From NCBI GenBank assembly GCA_009929375.1, contig SAAO01000023.1:1-64000 (forward strand): a stretch of 64,000 bases of DNA. The letters are read 5' to 3'. Below the pieces are notes generated by a model, which did no database searches, had not been told where the DNA came from, and worked only from the letters and a program-made list of their open reading frames with translations. This DNA comes from Bacteroidia bacterium. Its GTDB lineage: Bacteria; Bacteroidota; Bacteroidia; Bacteroidales; Paludibacteraceae. Below, in pieces: positions 36,016 through 45,275 of this stretch. The position numbers and the translations under genes were made by a program. Each line of letters starts with the position of its first letter. Position 1 is the stretch's first letter.

Positions 36016-37281
36016 ATGTCTTTAAGAACGAAAATACATAGTCATAAATCAATTGCTGAAAGTTTTTTCTCTCTTTCAATTTTAAATGGACTGAATGTTT
36101 TATTACCACTTTTGACTTTACCCTACATTCTACGTGTAGTAGGGGCAGCCAATTATGGTATATACTCGTATGTTTATGTAATAGTTCAATATCTTTTAAT
36201 ACTGAATACATACGGTTTCGATTATTCTGCAACCAAGCAAATTGCCCAAAACAGGGATAATAGAGCCGAAATAAACAAAATATACAACACGGTAATTGCT
36301 TGTAGACTATTGTTGCTATTAGGTGGAGTTATACTTTTTGCGGTATTATCTCCTTTTTTATTAGGTACACATACAAAATATCTCATGTTTATAATGGGTA
36401 TGGGTATTGTGCTGGGCGATACATTTAATCCTGTCTGGCTTTTTCAGGGGATGGAAAAAATGAGATATTTAACGATTGTTAATTTTATCTCAAAAATTGT
36501 TTTTACAGTGTTGATTTTTGTGTTGATACGCGAAAAAGATGATTTTGTGTTTATTATTTTATTGAATAGTTGTGGCTTTATATTATCGGGGATAATCAGT
36601 ACAATTATTGCACGTAAACAGTTCAATATACGTTTTGTAAAGCCAAAATGGATTGATATGAAGAATCAATACAAAGAAGGATTATCTATTTTTGGTTCAA
36701 CAGTTGGAATAAATTTATATAGAAATGCAAATATTTTTATACTTAACTTCTTCGTAAGTGAGGCTACCGTAGGTATTTACGCAGCAGCCGAAAAAGTTAT
36801 AAAAGGGCTACAAATGATTACGGTACCGATTGCTCAGGCATTATTTCCGCATTTAGGTTATAAATTTAAGACACAACCACTGCGTCAGAATCTTTCGATG
36901 CTTTGGCGGGTAACTAAAATTTACGGGTCAGTATTGATTCTCGAAGTGATTGTTACTTATTTCTTAGCTTCCTGGTTAGTGGATGTGATTTGTGGTGACG
37001 GTTTCAGTGAGGCTGTCGGTATTGTGAAAATTATGTCGTTCGTCATTTTATTTGGAGGTCTCAATTATGTGCTTGGGATGGTTGGTCTTATTAATCTTAA
37101 TAAACAAAAAGACTTTTTTGTTGCTGTGATGCTCTCAGGAGCAATCAGTGTCGTATTTTTAGTAGCAACCGTTAGCTTTTGGCAAATACATGCGGCTGCT
37201 TTATCTTTAGTGCTTTCTGAAGTGGTGCTTTTTATATTAATTATGTTTAGCATCAGAAGACTTTATTCAAAGTCATATTGA
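36016..37281 (+). CDS. wzx: Polysaccharide flippase (Wzx/RfbX type)
   Basis: A 421-residue inner membrane protein of the MOP superfamily with about twelve hydrophobic helices. The N-terminal SFFSLSILNGLNVLLPLLTLPYILRVVGAANYGIYSYVY is characteristic of O-antigen/capsule flippases, and YIVGIYAAAEK-like FVSEATVGIYAAAEKVIKGLQ near 250 is also typical. It should move undecaprenyl-linked repeat units to the periplasmic face. It is the first gene of the polysaccharide locus. The gene and its neighbours up to about 43 kb are visibly more A/T-rich than the housekeeping genes, which suggests acquisition by transfer. Confidence 0.9.
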   Translation: MSLRTKIHSHKSIAESFFSLSILNGLNVLLPLLTLPYILRVVGAANYGIYSYVYVIVQYLLILNTYGFDYSATKQIAQNRDNRAEINKIYNTVIACRLLLLLGGVILFAVLSPFLLGTHTKYLMFIMGMGIVLGDTFNPVWLFQGMEKMRYLTIVNFISKIVFTVLIFVLIREKDDFVFIILLNSCGFILSGIISTIIARKQFNIRFVKPKWIDMKNQYKEGLSIFGSTVGINLYRNANIFILNFFVSEATVGIYAAAEKVIKGLQMITVPIAQALFPHLGYKFKTQPLRQNLSMLWRVTKIYGSVLILEVIVTYFLASWLVDVICGDGFSEAVGIVKIMSFVILFGGLNYVLGMVGLINLNKQKDFFVAVMLSGAISVVFLVATVSFWQIHAAALSLVLSEVVLFILIMFSIRRLYSKSY

Positions 37282-37331
37282 CTAAATTATTGATTTTTGA
37301 GTAGTTTTTTAATACTTATAGAATAGGAAAA

Positions 37332-38498
37332 ATGATCTATTTTTTTATAATATTTTTTCTAACTTTTCTGGTATATCAGTATGATGTGTTAAAAAAGAAA
37401 GAGGGAATTCAGTTCTTTTGGTTTGCCTCCTTTGCAATAATCGTGCTACTTGCCGGATTAAGGTATAAGGTTGGTGGTGATACATTTGCCTATCTGAATA
37501 ATTACGATCAATACCCCTCTTTTTCCGATTTTTCATCATTCGATTTTGAGAGTGCTCCTTACGAATACTTGTGGTATGTGTTTTGTGCCACCTGTAAACT
37601 ATTCTCTGACAGCTATTTCTTTATGCAATTTATTCATGCATTGCTTATAAATAGTATATACTTTTATTTCATTTATAAATATGTAAATTATAAGTTTTTA
37701 GGAATTTTGCTGTATTTTGTTTTCGGTTTTCTGTATTTTAATACTGAAATTATGAGAGAGTCGATAACAGTAGGCGTTTTTCTGCTATCATTAGATTCTT
37801 TTTATGAAAAGAAGTGGATTAAATACTATTTGTTTATATTTTTAGCATTTCTTTTTCATTCTTCTGCTTTATTACTTGTAATTTTCCCGTTTTTCTACAA
37901 AATTAAATTAAACAAGTTTTTTATTATATCGATTTTAATTGTTTTGTTAGTTGCTAATGTATTGTGGCAACTCTTTACGGATTATATTGAGTATTTTGTA
38001 GCCATTTCAAGTGTCGGAAATAAAGTTAATTCTTATTTAGATAATGACGATTACTTATATAATATTAATGGAATGATACGTAGTTTATTTACGTATTTTT
38101 TAATCCCATTTATATTTGCTGTTTTTGCATTTCGTAACAGCAAAAATGAATATAAAGAATCGCCATTTGTTTGGTTATATATTGTGTTTGGAGTTTTTAC
38201 AATATTTAATCAAGTAATTTTCTCCCGTTTTCAGAATTATGTTTTCTTTCCATTTATTGTATTTTTAACAAATTTATGTTACGAAGTATCCGAAAATAGA
38301 TTAGATAAGCAGTTGTTGGTTAAAGACTTAAAGGTTTTTGTTCTGTTTGTTCTTTTATTATTTGGTCGTTATTATTCGTTTTTTAAATTAGACCTCTACG
38401 ATGATTCTTATGTATACCAACGATATTTCCCTTATTATTCAATCATAACTGAAAAGGTTTCACCAGCACGTGCCTCTTTGGAGTATTATGGGCAATAA
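37332..38498 (+). CDS. wzy: EpsG-family polysaccharide polymerase
   Basis: A 388-residue inner membrane protein with about ten hydrophobic segments. The early segment LAGLRYKVGGDTFAYLNNYDQYP (about residues 40-62) is the EpsG/Wzy family signature, and a large polar loop with FLFHSSALLLV near 175 is typical as well. It probably polymerises the lipid-linked repeat units delivered by the flippase encoded just before it. Sequence is very rich in Phe, Tyr, Ile and Leu with A/T-biased codons. Confidence 0.83.
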   Translation: MIYFFIIFFLTFLVYQYDVLKKKEGIQFFWFASFAIIVLLAGLRYKVGGDTFAYLNNYDQYPSFSDFSSFDFESAPYEYLWYVFCATCKLFSDSYFFMQFIHALLINSIYFYFIYKYVNYKFLGILLYFVFGFLYFNTEIMRESITVGVFLLSLDSFYEKKWIKYYLFIFLAFLFHSSALLLVIFPFFYKIKLNKFFIISILIVLLVANVLWQLFTDYIEYFVAISSVGNKVNSYLDNDDYLYNINGMIRSLFTYFLIPFIFAVFAFRNSKNEYKESPFVWLYIVFGVFTIFNQVIFSRFQNYVFFPFIVFLTNLCYEVSENRLDKQLLVKDLKVFVLFVLLLFGRYYSFFKLDLYDDSYVYQRYFPYYSIITEKVSPARASLEYYGQ

Positions 38499-38524
38499 GT
38501 TTATAAACTAATTAAATTTATATT

Positions 38525-39541
38525 ATGTCATTATTTAGTAAAAAAATACTGTTAATAACTGGTGGTACCGGTTCATTCGGAAATATGGTGCTTAAACGTT
38601 TCTTAGATTCTGATATTAAAGAGATTCGTATTTTCAGCCGAGATGAAAAAAAACAAGATGATATGCGCCATTTAATTCAGAACCCTAAAGTTAAGTTTTA
38701 TATTGGTGATGTTAGAGATAAGTTTTCTGTAGATAATGCTATGAGTGATGTTGATTTTGTTTTTCATGCTGCAGCACTGAAGCAAGTACCTTCTTGTGAG
38801 TTTTTTCCAATGCAAGCTGTATTGACGAACGTTTTAGGAACAAATAATGTAATAGAATCAGCTGTTCAGCATGGGGTCAAGAATATTGTTGTTTTAAGTA
38901 CCGATAAAGCTGCCTATCCAATAAACGCAATGGGTATAAGTAAGGCAATGATGGAGAAGGTTGCTATTGCTAAGGGGCGCTCTTTAACCTTGAACTCGAA
39001 CACAACTATTTGTTGTACGCGGTATGGAAATGTAATGGCAAGTAGAGGTTCAGTGATACCATTATGGATTGAACAAATTAAAAATGGTAAAGCCATTACA
39101 ATTACAGACCCTAACATGACACGCTTTATGATGACACTCGAAGATGCTGTTGATTTGGTTGTCTATGCTTTTCAGAACGGGAAGAATGGCGATTTGTTTG
39201 TTCAAAAGGCGCCAGCTGCAACTCTACTTACTTTGGCTGAGGCTTTGAAAGATTTATACAAATCTGATTCTGAAATAAGAATTATCGGAACTCGCCATGG
39301 TGAAAAAGTCTACGAAACTTTAGTAACAAGAGAGGAAATGGCTAAGTCAGAAGATATGGAAGATTATTATAGAATACCTTGTGATGCAAGGGATTTGAAT
39401 TATGATAATTTAGAACGTGGAAATGAAAAAATAACTCAAGTTCATGATTATCATTCGCACAACACTAAACTACTTAATGTAGAAGAAATGAAGCAACTCC
39501 TGTTAAAGTTGGAGATTATTTCAAATGACCTTCAAGTCTAA
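38525..39541 (+). CDS. UDP-GlcNAc 4,6-dehydratase, CapE/FnlA/WbjB-like
   Basis: A 338-residue extended short-chain dehydrogenase. The NAD(P) motif GGTGSFG is at 13-19, and STDKAAYPINAMGISK (125-140) carries Met136-x-x-x-Lys140 in place of the usual Tyr-x-x-x-Lys. That replacement is a known mark of CapE-type 4,6-dehydratase/5-epimerases, which convert UDP-GlcNAc to a UDP-6-deoxy-4-keto-L-HexNAc. The next gene, a RmlD-like reductase, would reduce the 4-keto product. Together they point to an L-sugar such as L-RhaNAc, L-PneNAc or, with a C2-epimerase, L-QuiNAc or L-FucNAc. Confidence 0.85.
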   Translation: MSLFSKKILLITGGTGSFGNMVLKRFLDSDIKEIRIFSRDEKKQDDMRHLIQNPKVKFYIGDVRDKFSVDNAMSDVDFVFHAAALKQVPSCEFFPMQAVLTNVLGTNNVIESAVQHGVKNIVVLSTDKAAYPINAMGISKAMMEKVAIAKGRSLTLNSNTTICCTRYGNVMASRGSVIPLWIEQIKNGKAITITDPNMTRFMMTLEDAVDLVVYAFQNGKNGDLFVQKAPAATLLTLAEALKDLYKSDSEIRIIGTRHGEKVYETLVTREEMAKSEDMEDYYRIPCDARDLNYDNLERGNEKITQVHDYHSHNTKLLNVEEMKQLLLKLEIISNDLQV

Positions 39542-39565
39542 AAACATAATTTAATAACTTTTTTC

Positions 39566-40426
39566 ATGAAGATTTTAGTATTAGGTTCAATCGGAATGGC
39601 AGGACATGTCATTACTTTATATTTTAAAGAAAGAGGCTATGATGTTACTGCATATTCAACGCAACCGTTTCCTCACTGTAAAAATATAATTGGCAATGCT
39701 TTTGAAACTGAAAAATTCAAAGAAATGCTTGTTGCCGATAACTATGATGCCGTTATTAATTGTATTGGTTTACTAAATCAAGTTGCTGATACAAATCAAG
39801 CTATGGCTGTTTATTTAAATAGCTATTTGCCTCATTTAGTTGCAGATACTTTAAAAGATAAAAACACAAAACTTATTCACATGAGCACTGATTGTGTATT
39901 TGCAGGAAACACAGGTCCCTATTATGAAGACAGTTTGCGTGATGGTCTTACTTTTTATGACAGGTCGAAAGCTTTAGGTGAAGTAGAGGATTCAAAAAAT
40001 CTTACTTTTCGGAATTCAATCATTGGTCCTGATATCAATGAACAAGGCATCGGGTTGTTTAATTGGTTTATGAAACAAAGTGGAACTATTAATGGTTACA
40101 CAGGAGCTATGTGGACTGGAGTAACTACCATAACATTAGCAAAAGCTATGGAAAGTGCTATTAAAGACAATTTAACTGGATTATACAACTTGGTAAATAA
40201 TATAAGTATTTCAAAATACGAGTTACTTTGTTTATTTAATAAGCATTTTAGAAACTCTTCATTGAATATACAAAAATCTGATAGTTTATTTTTAGATAAA
40301 TCATTAAGACGCGGGCGAAACGATTTTTCATTTCAAGTACCATCGTATGAAGATATGATAATTGAAATGAAAGCATGGGTTATCAATCATAAAGATTTAT
40401 ATCCAGAATATTTGAAAAATATGTAA
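39566..40426 (+). CDS. RmlD-like UDP-4-keto-sugar reductase
   Basis: A 286-residue short-chain reductase of the RmlD/WbvR kind. The nucleotide motif is VLGSIGMAGHVI at the N-terminus; HMSTDCVFAGNTGPYYED (about 110-128) and the catalytic YDRSK (Tyr-x-x-x-Lys, about 133) follow. It is about 100 residues shorter than CapF/FnlB reductases and lacks their C-terminal cupin, so an RmlD/WbvR-type activity is more likely than a FnlB-type one. It lies 24 bp after the CapE-like gene and should act on its product. Confidence 0.8.
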   Translation: MKILVLGSIGMAGHVITLYFKERGYDVTAYSTQPFPHCKNIIGNAFETEKFKEMLVADNYDAVINCIGLLNQVADTNQAMAVYLNSYLPHLVADTLKDKNTKLIHMSTDCVFAGNTGPYYEDSLRDGLTFYDRSKALGEVEDSKNLTFRNSIIGPDINEQGIGLFNWFMKQSGTINGYTGAMWTGVTTITLAKAMESAIKDNLTGLYNLVNNISISKYELLCLFNKHFRNSSLNIQKSDSLFLDKSLRRGRNDFSFQVPSYEDMIIEMKAWVINHKDLYPEYLKNM

Positions 40427-40449
40427 CTTTTAAAGAAAATATAAATTTT

Positions 40450-41592
40450 ATGAATCCATTGTTGAGTATTGTGGTTCCCACTAAAAATAGATATAAATAC
40501 CTTAAACATTTAATAGTGTTGATTGAAGATTTTAATTCAAATGAAATTGAACTTATTATCCAGGATAACTCAGATGACAATTCTGAATTTTTAGAGTATT
40601 TAAATGCAAACGAATTTAAATGTGTCAAATATTTTTACGAAAATAAAAAGTTATCCCAAGCAGGCAATTCTGATTTAGCCATTTATAATTCAACGGGACA
40701 ATATGTTTGTTTTATAGGCGATGACGATGGGGTAACCAAACATATAATCGAATGTGTACATTGGATGAAAGATAATGATGTAGACGCTTTATCTTCAAGC
40801 TTGGCTTTTTATATGTGGCCGGATTGTATTTCTACAATTGACCCAACTTCTTCGCTTACATATAAACCATTCAAAGGTGGTTTCAGACTTGTAAAGCCAC
40901 AAGATGCTTTAAAAAAAGTGTTTAATATTGGTTGTATTAATATGGGCGAATTACCATCAGTTTATCAAGGAATTGTGAAAAGAACTGTACTTGAAAAGAT
41001 ATATTCAATTGGGAGTACTTATCATCCAGGCCCATCTCCCGATATGGCTTGTGCCGTTGCATTGAGTTTCTTTGTAGAAAAATATGTGCGATTAGACTTT
41101 CCAGTAATAATAACTGGTGCAAGTGTTCATCACGGAGGTGGTATTGATAAACTCAAGAACAGAATTGCCAATATTGAAGATGTTCCTTTTTTACCTCAAA
41201 ACGCTAAAGAAAAATGGGAAAAAAACATACCTAGTGTTTGGACAAGTGCAACAGTATGGCCTGAATCTGCTATTAAATCATTGCGCTATTTAAACAAGGA
41301 TGAGTTTATAAATAAGATAAATTTCGAATACATGTTAGCAAAATTTTTTGTTTTTCATTTCGAAATTAAAGAAAAGGCAATTAAACTATCAACTAACAAA
41401 ATGAAGTTATATTTTTATGTTTTAAAAATTTTGTTTAGTAGATATTTTAATGCAGGCATTAGGATATTATCAAGAAAACTTCACTTGCGTTTATTAGATT
41501 CTAAAAAAATGACTTTGAACCTGAGTACTATTCAAGACGCAAATGATTATTTGTGTATACAGTATCCAAATTTTAAAATTAACAATAATTAA
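40450..41592 (+). CDS. Glycosyltransferase family 2
   Basis: A 380-residue GT-A glycosyltransferase. The N-terminal LLSIVVPTKNRYKYLKHLI, the acceptor loop IIQDNSDD and the metal-binding DDD-type motif in CFIGDDDGV (about residue 95) are classic family 2 features. The rest is a helical C-terminal part with no membrane helices. It should transfer one sugar of the repeat unit from a nucleotide donor to the lipid-linked chain; donor and linkage cannot be read. It is followed after 34 bp by another transferase. Confidence 0.87.
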   Translation: MNPLLSIVVPTKNRYKYLKHLIVLIEDFNSNEIELIIQDNSDDNSEFLEYLNANEFKCVKYFYENKKLSQAGNSDLAIYNSTGQYVCFIGDDDGVTKHIIECVHWMKDNDVDALSSSLAFYMWPDCISTIDPTSSLTYKPFKGGFRLVKPQDALKKVFNIGCINMGELPSVYQGIVKRTVLEKIYSIGSTYHPGPSPDMACAVALSFFVEKYVRLDFPVIITGASVHHGGGIDKLKNRIANIEDVPFLPQNAKEKWEKNIPSVWTSATVWPESAIKSLRYLNKDEFINKINFEYMLAKFFVFHFEIKEKAIKLSTNKMKLYFYVLKILFSRYFNAGIRILSRKLHLRLLDSKKMTLNLSTIQDANDYLCIQYPNFKINNN

Positions 41593-41626
41593 AAAAGTAC
41601 AGCATAAGAAATTCAATTTTGAAACG

Positions 41627-42709
41627 ATGAAAAGAATTGGCTTGGTTTTATCTAATACTCTTAACGTAAGTCCATATGTGAAGTATTTCACAACGGTATT
41701 CGACCGTAATAACATTAGTTACAATATAATTTGTTGGAATCGAAATAATTTCCCTATCGAAAGGGAAGATAATATAATTTGTTTTGATTATACGAGCTTA
41801 GAAGGTGCAAAACCAATTGAAAAACTAAAAGATTATTATAAATTTGGTGAGTTTGTAAAACAACATGTAAAAAGTCAATATGACTATTTAGTCGTTTTTG
41901 ATGTTGCAAGTGCTTTTTTTATTTATTCTTTTCTAAAAAAACAATTTAAAAACAAATATATTTTAGATATTCGTGACCACTCCCCTTTGATTACTCCGCT
42001 TAAGTTAACTGGTATGTTACGAAAGATCATTGGTTTATCTTCATTAACAACTATTTCTTCGGAAGGTTATAAAGAATGGTTGCCTAAAAATGAGAAATAT
42101 GTTTTAAGCCATAACTTCAATTTATTGTTAATTGATGAAATGCCAACAAATCATGCTTCTCCATTCTCAAGTGATAAAACGAATATTGTTACTGTTGGTG
42201 TTATTAGGGAGTTCGATGAAAACAAACGATTGATAGATAATTGTTCAACTGATATAAATTACTCAGTTAGTTTTGTCGGTTATGGATCGGAATATGATAA
42301 CCTTAAGCTTTATTCATCGAAACTGAATAATGTGTTCTTTTTGGGTAGATATAACAAAAATGATGAACGAGAGATTGTAATGAATTATGATTTAATAAAT
42401 CTAATACATCCAGATAATTTGCATTGTAATACGGCAATGTCAAATAGGTTTTATATGTGCTTAATGTATAAAAGGCCATTGATTGTAAATAAATCAAGTG
42501 TACATAGTATGTATGTTTCTAAATATAATCTCGGCGTGGTAGTAGAAGCAAATGATGACATTGTTTCAAAAATTGAGTTGTTTAAAAAGGACTTTGATTA
42601 CGAAAAATTTGTAATTTCCTGCAATTTTGTGCTCAATCTAATAAAAGACGAGCAAATACTTTTTGAAAATAAGGTTGAACAGTTTATAAAAAATTCGCGT
42701 AATATATGA
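41627..42709 (+). CDS. Glycosyltransferase, probable GT4-like
   Basis: A 360-residue protein starting MKRIGLVLSNTLNVSPYVKYF. The fold pattern (N-terminal IICWNRNN and YLVVFDVASAFF strands, LDIRDHSPLITPLKL, then a C-terminal half with FVGYGSEYDNLKLYSSK and NVFFLGRY) is that of a GT-B transferase related to family 4, although the usual E-x7-E motif is poorly conserved. An ORF start at 41543 would overlap the previous gene, so the ATG at 41627 is chosen. It overlaps the next gene by ATGA, indicating translational coupling with the amidation trio. Confidence 0.7.
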   Translation: MKRIGLVLSNTLNVSPYVKYFTTVFDRNNISYNIICWNRNNFPIEREDNIICFDYTSLEGAKPIEKLKDYYKFGEFVKQHVKSQYDYLVVFDVASAFFIYSFLKKQFKNKYILDIRDHSPLITPLKLTGMLRKIIGLSSLTTISSEGYKEWLPKNEKYVLSHNFNLLLIDEMPTNHASPFSSDKTNIVTVGVIREFDENKRLIDNCSTDINYSVSFVGYGSEYDNLKLYSSKLNNVFFLGRYNKNDEREIVMNYDLINLIHPDNLHCNTAMSNRFYMCLMYKRPLIVNKSSVHSMYVSKYNLGVVVEANDDIVSKIELFKKDFDYEKFVISCNFVLNLIKDEQILFENKVEQFIKNSRNI

Positions 42710-43842
42710 AACGAGAATACCAAATATGCACAAACTGTGTAATGGACACAACCGATTCGAAAATCGTTTTCGATGAGAATGGAGTTTGCGATCATTGTAA
42801 CACCTATTATAAGGATATTTTGCCTCATTGGCATACTGATGAGAGGGGCGATATAGAACTTCGGAACATTATTCAAAAAATTAAAGCCGAAGGAAAAGGT
42901 AAAGATTTTGATTGTATAATGGGTATGAGCGGTGGCATTGATAGCTCATATTTATTGTATATAATGAAAGAACAATATGGATTACGTCCTTTGGTATTCC
43001 ATGTGGATGCAGGCTGGAATTCGCAAATAGCAGTAAATAATATTGAGCGATTAATTGACGGTCTTGGGTTGGATTTATTCACCGAAGTTATTAATTGGGA
43101 AGAAATTAAAGATCTTCAATTAGCATTTTTCAAATCCGGAGTTCCACATGTTGATGTGCCTCAGGATCATGCTTTTTTTGCAACTATGTATAAATTTGCG
43201 GCCAAAAACAATATTAAATACATACTTACCGGCGGAAACTATTCAACCGAATGTATTCGAAATCCTTTAGAATGGATGTATTATCAATCAGATTCGATAC
43301 AACTGAAAGATATTCACAGTAAGTTTGGCAAAATGCCATTAAAAACCTATCCTGTTTCAAACATATTAAATCACAAGGTTTATATGCCCTATATTAAAGG
43401 TATAAAACTTATTCGCCCATTGGATTACATCCCATACAATAAGGATGAGGCTATGCAACTTCTCTGCGATAAGTTTGGTTATCAGAAATATCCACAAAAG
43501 CATTTCGAATCCCGTTTTACCCGTTTTTACGAAAGTTATTGGTTACCAACTAAGTTTGGTTATGATACACGTAAGGTGCAGTATTCAAGCTTAATACTAA
43601 CCGGTCAGATGACAAGAGAGGAGGCTTTGGATAAATTGTCCAAACCAGCTTACGATCCTGAAACGATAGCTCAGGACTTTGAATATATTGCAACAAAGCT
43701 GGGCATAACAGTTGACGAACTGCAGGGATATATGGATGCCCCTAATAAGACTTACAAGGATTATAAATCGCAGGATAGTATTTATCAGATAGGAGCCAAA
43801 GTGATGCGTGCTTTAAGACTGGAAAAGGGAGGCAAAAGATGA
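42706..43842 (+). CDS. N-acetyl sugar amidotransferase (WbuX/WbpG/PseA-like)
   Basis: A 378-residue ATP-dependent amidotransferase. Two CxxC pairs (Cys8/Cys11 and Cys28/Cys31) form a probable zinc or structural site, and the PP-loop motif GMSGGIDSSYLLY (about 73-85) activates the substrate with ATP. With the HisH- and HisF-like proteins encoded next it forms the trio known from Pseudomonas aeruginosa (WbpG) and E. coli O145 (WbuX/Y/Z) that turns an N-acetyl group into an N-acetamidino group, using ammonia from glutamine. Overlaps both neighbours by 4 bp. Confidence 0.9.
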   Translation: MKREYQICTNCVMDTTDSKIVFDENGVCDHCNTYYKDILPHWHTDERGDIELRNIIQKIKAEGKGKDFDCIMGMSGGIDSSYLLYIMKEQYGLRPLVFHVDAGWNSQIAVNNIERLIDGLGLDLFTEVINWEEIKDLQLAFFKSGVPHVDVPQDHAFFATMYKFAAKNNIKYILTGGNYSTECIRNPLEWMYYQSDSIQLKDIHSKFGKMPLKTYPVSNILNHKVYMPYIKGIKLIRPLDYIPYNKDEAMQLLCDKFGYQKYPQKHFESRFTRFYESYWLPTKFGYDTRKVQYSSLILTGQMTREEALDKLSKPAYDPETIAQDFEYIATKLGITVDELQGYMDAPNKTYKDYKSQDSIYQIGAKVMRALRLEKGGKR

Positions 43843-44453
43843 TCACGATTGTAAATTACGGATTAGGTAATATCAACGCTTTTGTAAATGTTTATAAAAG
43901 ACTAAATATTCCTGTTGCTGTAGCAACACAAAGGGCTGATTTGGAGGGCGCAAGCAAGATTATTCTTCCGGGAGTAGGTGCTTTTGATCATGCTATGACA
44001 TTACTGCAAAAATCCGGAATGCGAGAAACGCTTGATGAATTAGTATTACAACAAAAAGTGCCTGTTGTTGGAATATGTGTAGGTATGCAAATTTTGGCGA
44101 ATTCGAGTGAGGAAGGAGTGTTGCCCGGACTTGGCTGGATTGATGGCGTTGTGAAAAAATTTGATGCTTCATTGATAAAACATAAGACGCAACTACCTCA
44201 TATGGGCTGGAATACAATCAATCCTGTAAATTCAAGTGACTTGCTTCATGGCTTCAACGAAAGCTCAAGATTCTACTTTTTACATTCATATTATTTTCAT
44301 TGTAATGACATTCGAAATGAAATTGCAAATACACAATATGGTATAAATTATTCGAGTGCAGTGCAGAATAATAATATTTATGGAGTACAATTTCATCCTG
44401 AGAAAAGCCATGAGAATGGAATTCAACTATTGAACAACTTTGCAAATATTTAA
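43839..44453 (+). CDS. HisH-like glutamine amidotransferase subunit (WbuY type)
   Basis: A 204-residue class I glutamine amidotransferase. The nucleophile Cys80 lies in VVGICVGMQILANSSEEG, and the His/Glu pair in VQFHPEKSHENG completes the triad, so it should release ammonia from glutamine. The sequence is HisH-like but no histidine genes are near; the 4-bp overlaps and 2-bp gap with the sugar amidotransferase and HisF-like genes show it serves the polysaccharide locus. Confidence 0.9.
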   Translation: MITIVNYGLGNINAFVNVYKRLNIPVAVATQRADLEGASKIILPGVGAFDHAMTLLQKSGMRETLDELVLQQKVPVVGICVGMQILANSSEEGVLPGLGWIDGVVKKFDASLIKHKTQLPHMGWNTINPVNSSDLLHGFNESSRFYFLHSYYFHCNDIRNEIANTQYGINYSSAVQNNNIYGVQFHPEKSHENGIQLLNNFANI

Positions 44454-44455
44454 GT

Positions 44456-45235
44456 ATGCTTTATCCCCGAATAATTCCCTGTTTGCTTGTTCATAACAAA
44501 GGATTGGTCAAATCAGTTAAGTTTTCAGACTACAAATACGTAGGAGATCCCATAAATGCGGTAAAAATATTCAATGAAAAGGAAGTTGATGAGCTAATGG
44601 TAATTGACATTGATGCCACAGTTGAAAACAGAGAGCCTGATTATAAGATGATTGAGAACCTTGCGGTTGAATGTCGTATGCCTCTTTGTTACGGCGGTGG
44701 TATTAAAAGTGCAGAACAGGCACAACATATCTTTAGTTTAGGTGTCGAAAAAATAGCGATTAGTTCAGTAGCAGTTGAAAATCCGATGCTGATAAAAGAA
44801 ATTGCTGAACGGGTAGGTAGTCAGAGTGTTGTTGTTGTTCTTGATGTCAAGAAAAAGTTCTTTGGTGGTAAATACGAAATATGGACTCATAACGCAACGA
44901 AGAATACAGGCAAAGATCCTGTAGAGTTTGCCAAACTATGTGCATCATACGGGGCAGGTGAAATCATTATTAACTCTATCGATCAGGATGGAATAATGAA
45001 GGGTTACGATCTTCATATAATTGATAAAGTCAGAGAATCGATCAACTTGCCAATGACTGTTTTGGGGGGTGCTGGAAGTCTGGATGATATTGGTGAACTG
45101 ATAAAAAAACATGGTATTATTGGTGCAGCAGCTGGTAGTTTATTTGTATTTAAAGGCAAATATAAAGCAGTGTTAATAAACTACCCAAACAGAACAGAGA
45201 AGGACTTGTTAATGAGTAAGAATTTCAAAGTCTGA
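44456..45235 (+). CDS. HisF-like ammonia channel subunit (WbuZ type)
   Basis: A 259-residue TIM-barrel protein related to HisF. In true HisF the N-terminal strand reads C-L-D-V with a catalytic Asp; here it is RIIPCLLVHNKGLVK, so that Asp is Leu, while the second conserved Asp (VVVLDVKKK) is kept. Loss of the cyclase Asp agrees with a role only in channelling ammonia to the sugar amidotransferase rather than in histidine synthesis. It pairs with the HisH-like subunit encoded 2 bp upstream. Confidence 0.88.
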   Translation: MLYPRIIPCLLVHNKGLVKSVKFSDYKYVGDPINAVKIFNEKEVDELMVIDIDATVENREPDYKMIENLAVECRMPLCYGGGIKSAEQAQHIFSLGVEKIAISSVAVENPMLIKEIAERVGSQSVVVVLDVKKKFFGGKYEIWTHNATKNTGKDPVEFAKLCASYGAGEIIINSIDQDGIMKGYDLHIIDKVRESINLPMTVLGGAGSLDDIGELIKKHGIIGAAAGSLFVFKGKYKAVLINYPNRTEKDLLMSKNFKV

Positions 45236-45275
45236 TCGATATTTTTTTAATGTAGTTACGATCTAAAATAATTTT

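Noticed and set aside
43839-45235. Histidine biosynthesis genes hisH and hisF
   Set aside because: No other his genes, HisF-like catalytic Asp is Leu, and the genes overlap a sugar amidotransferase, so they belong to glycan amidation.
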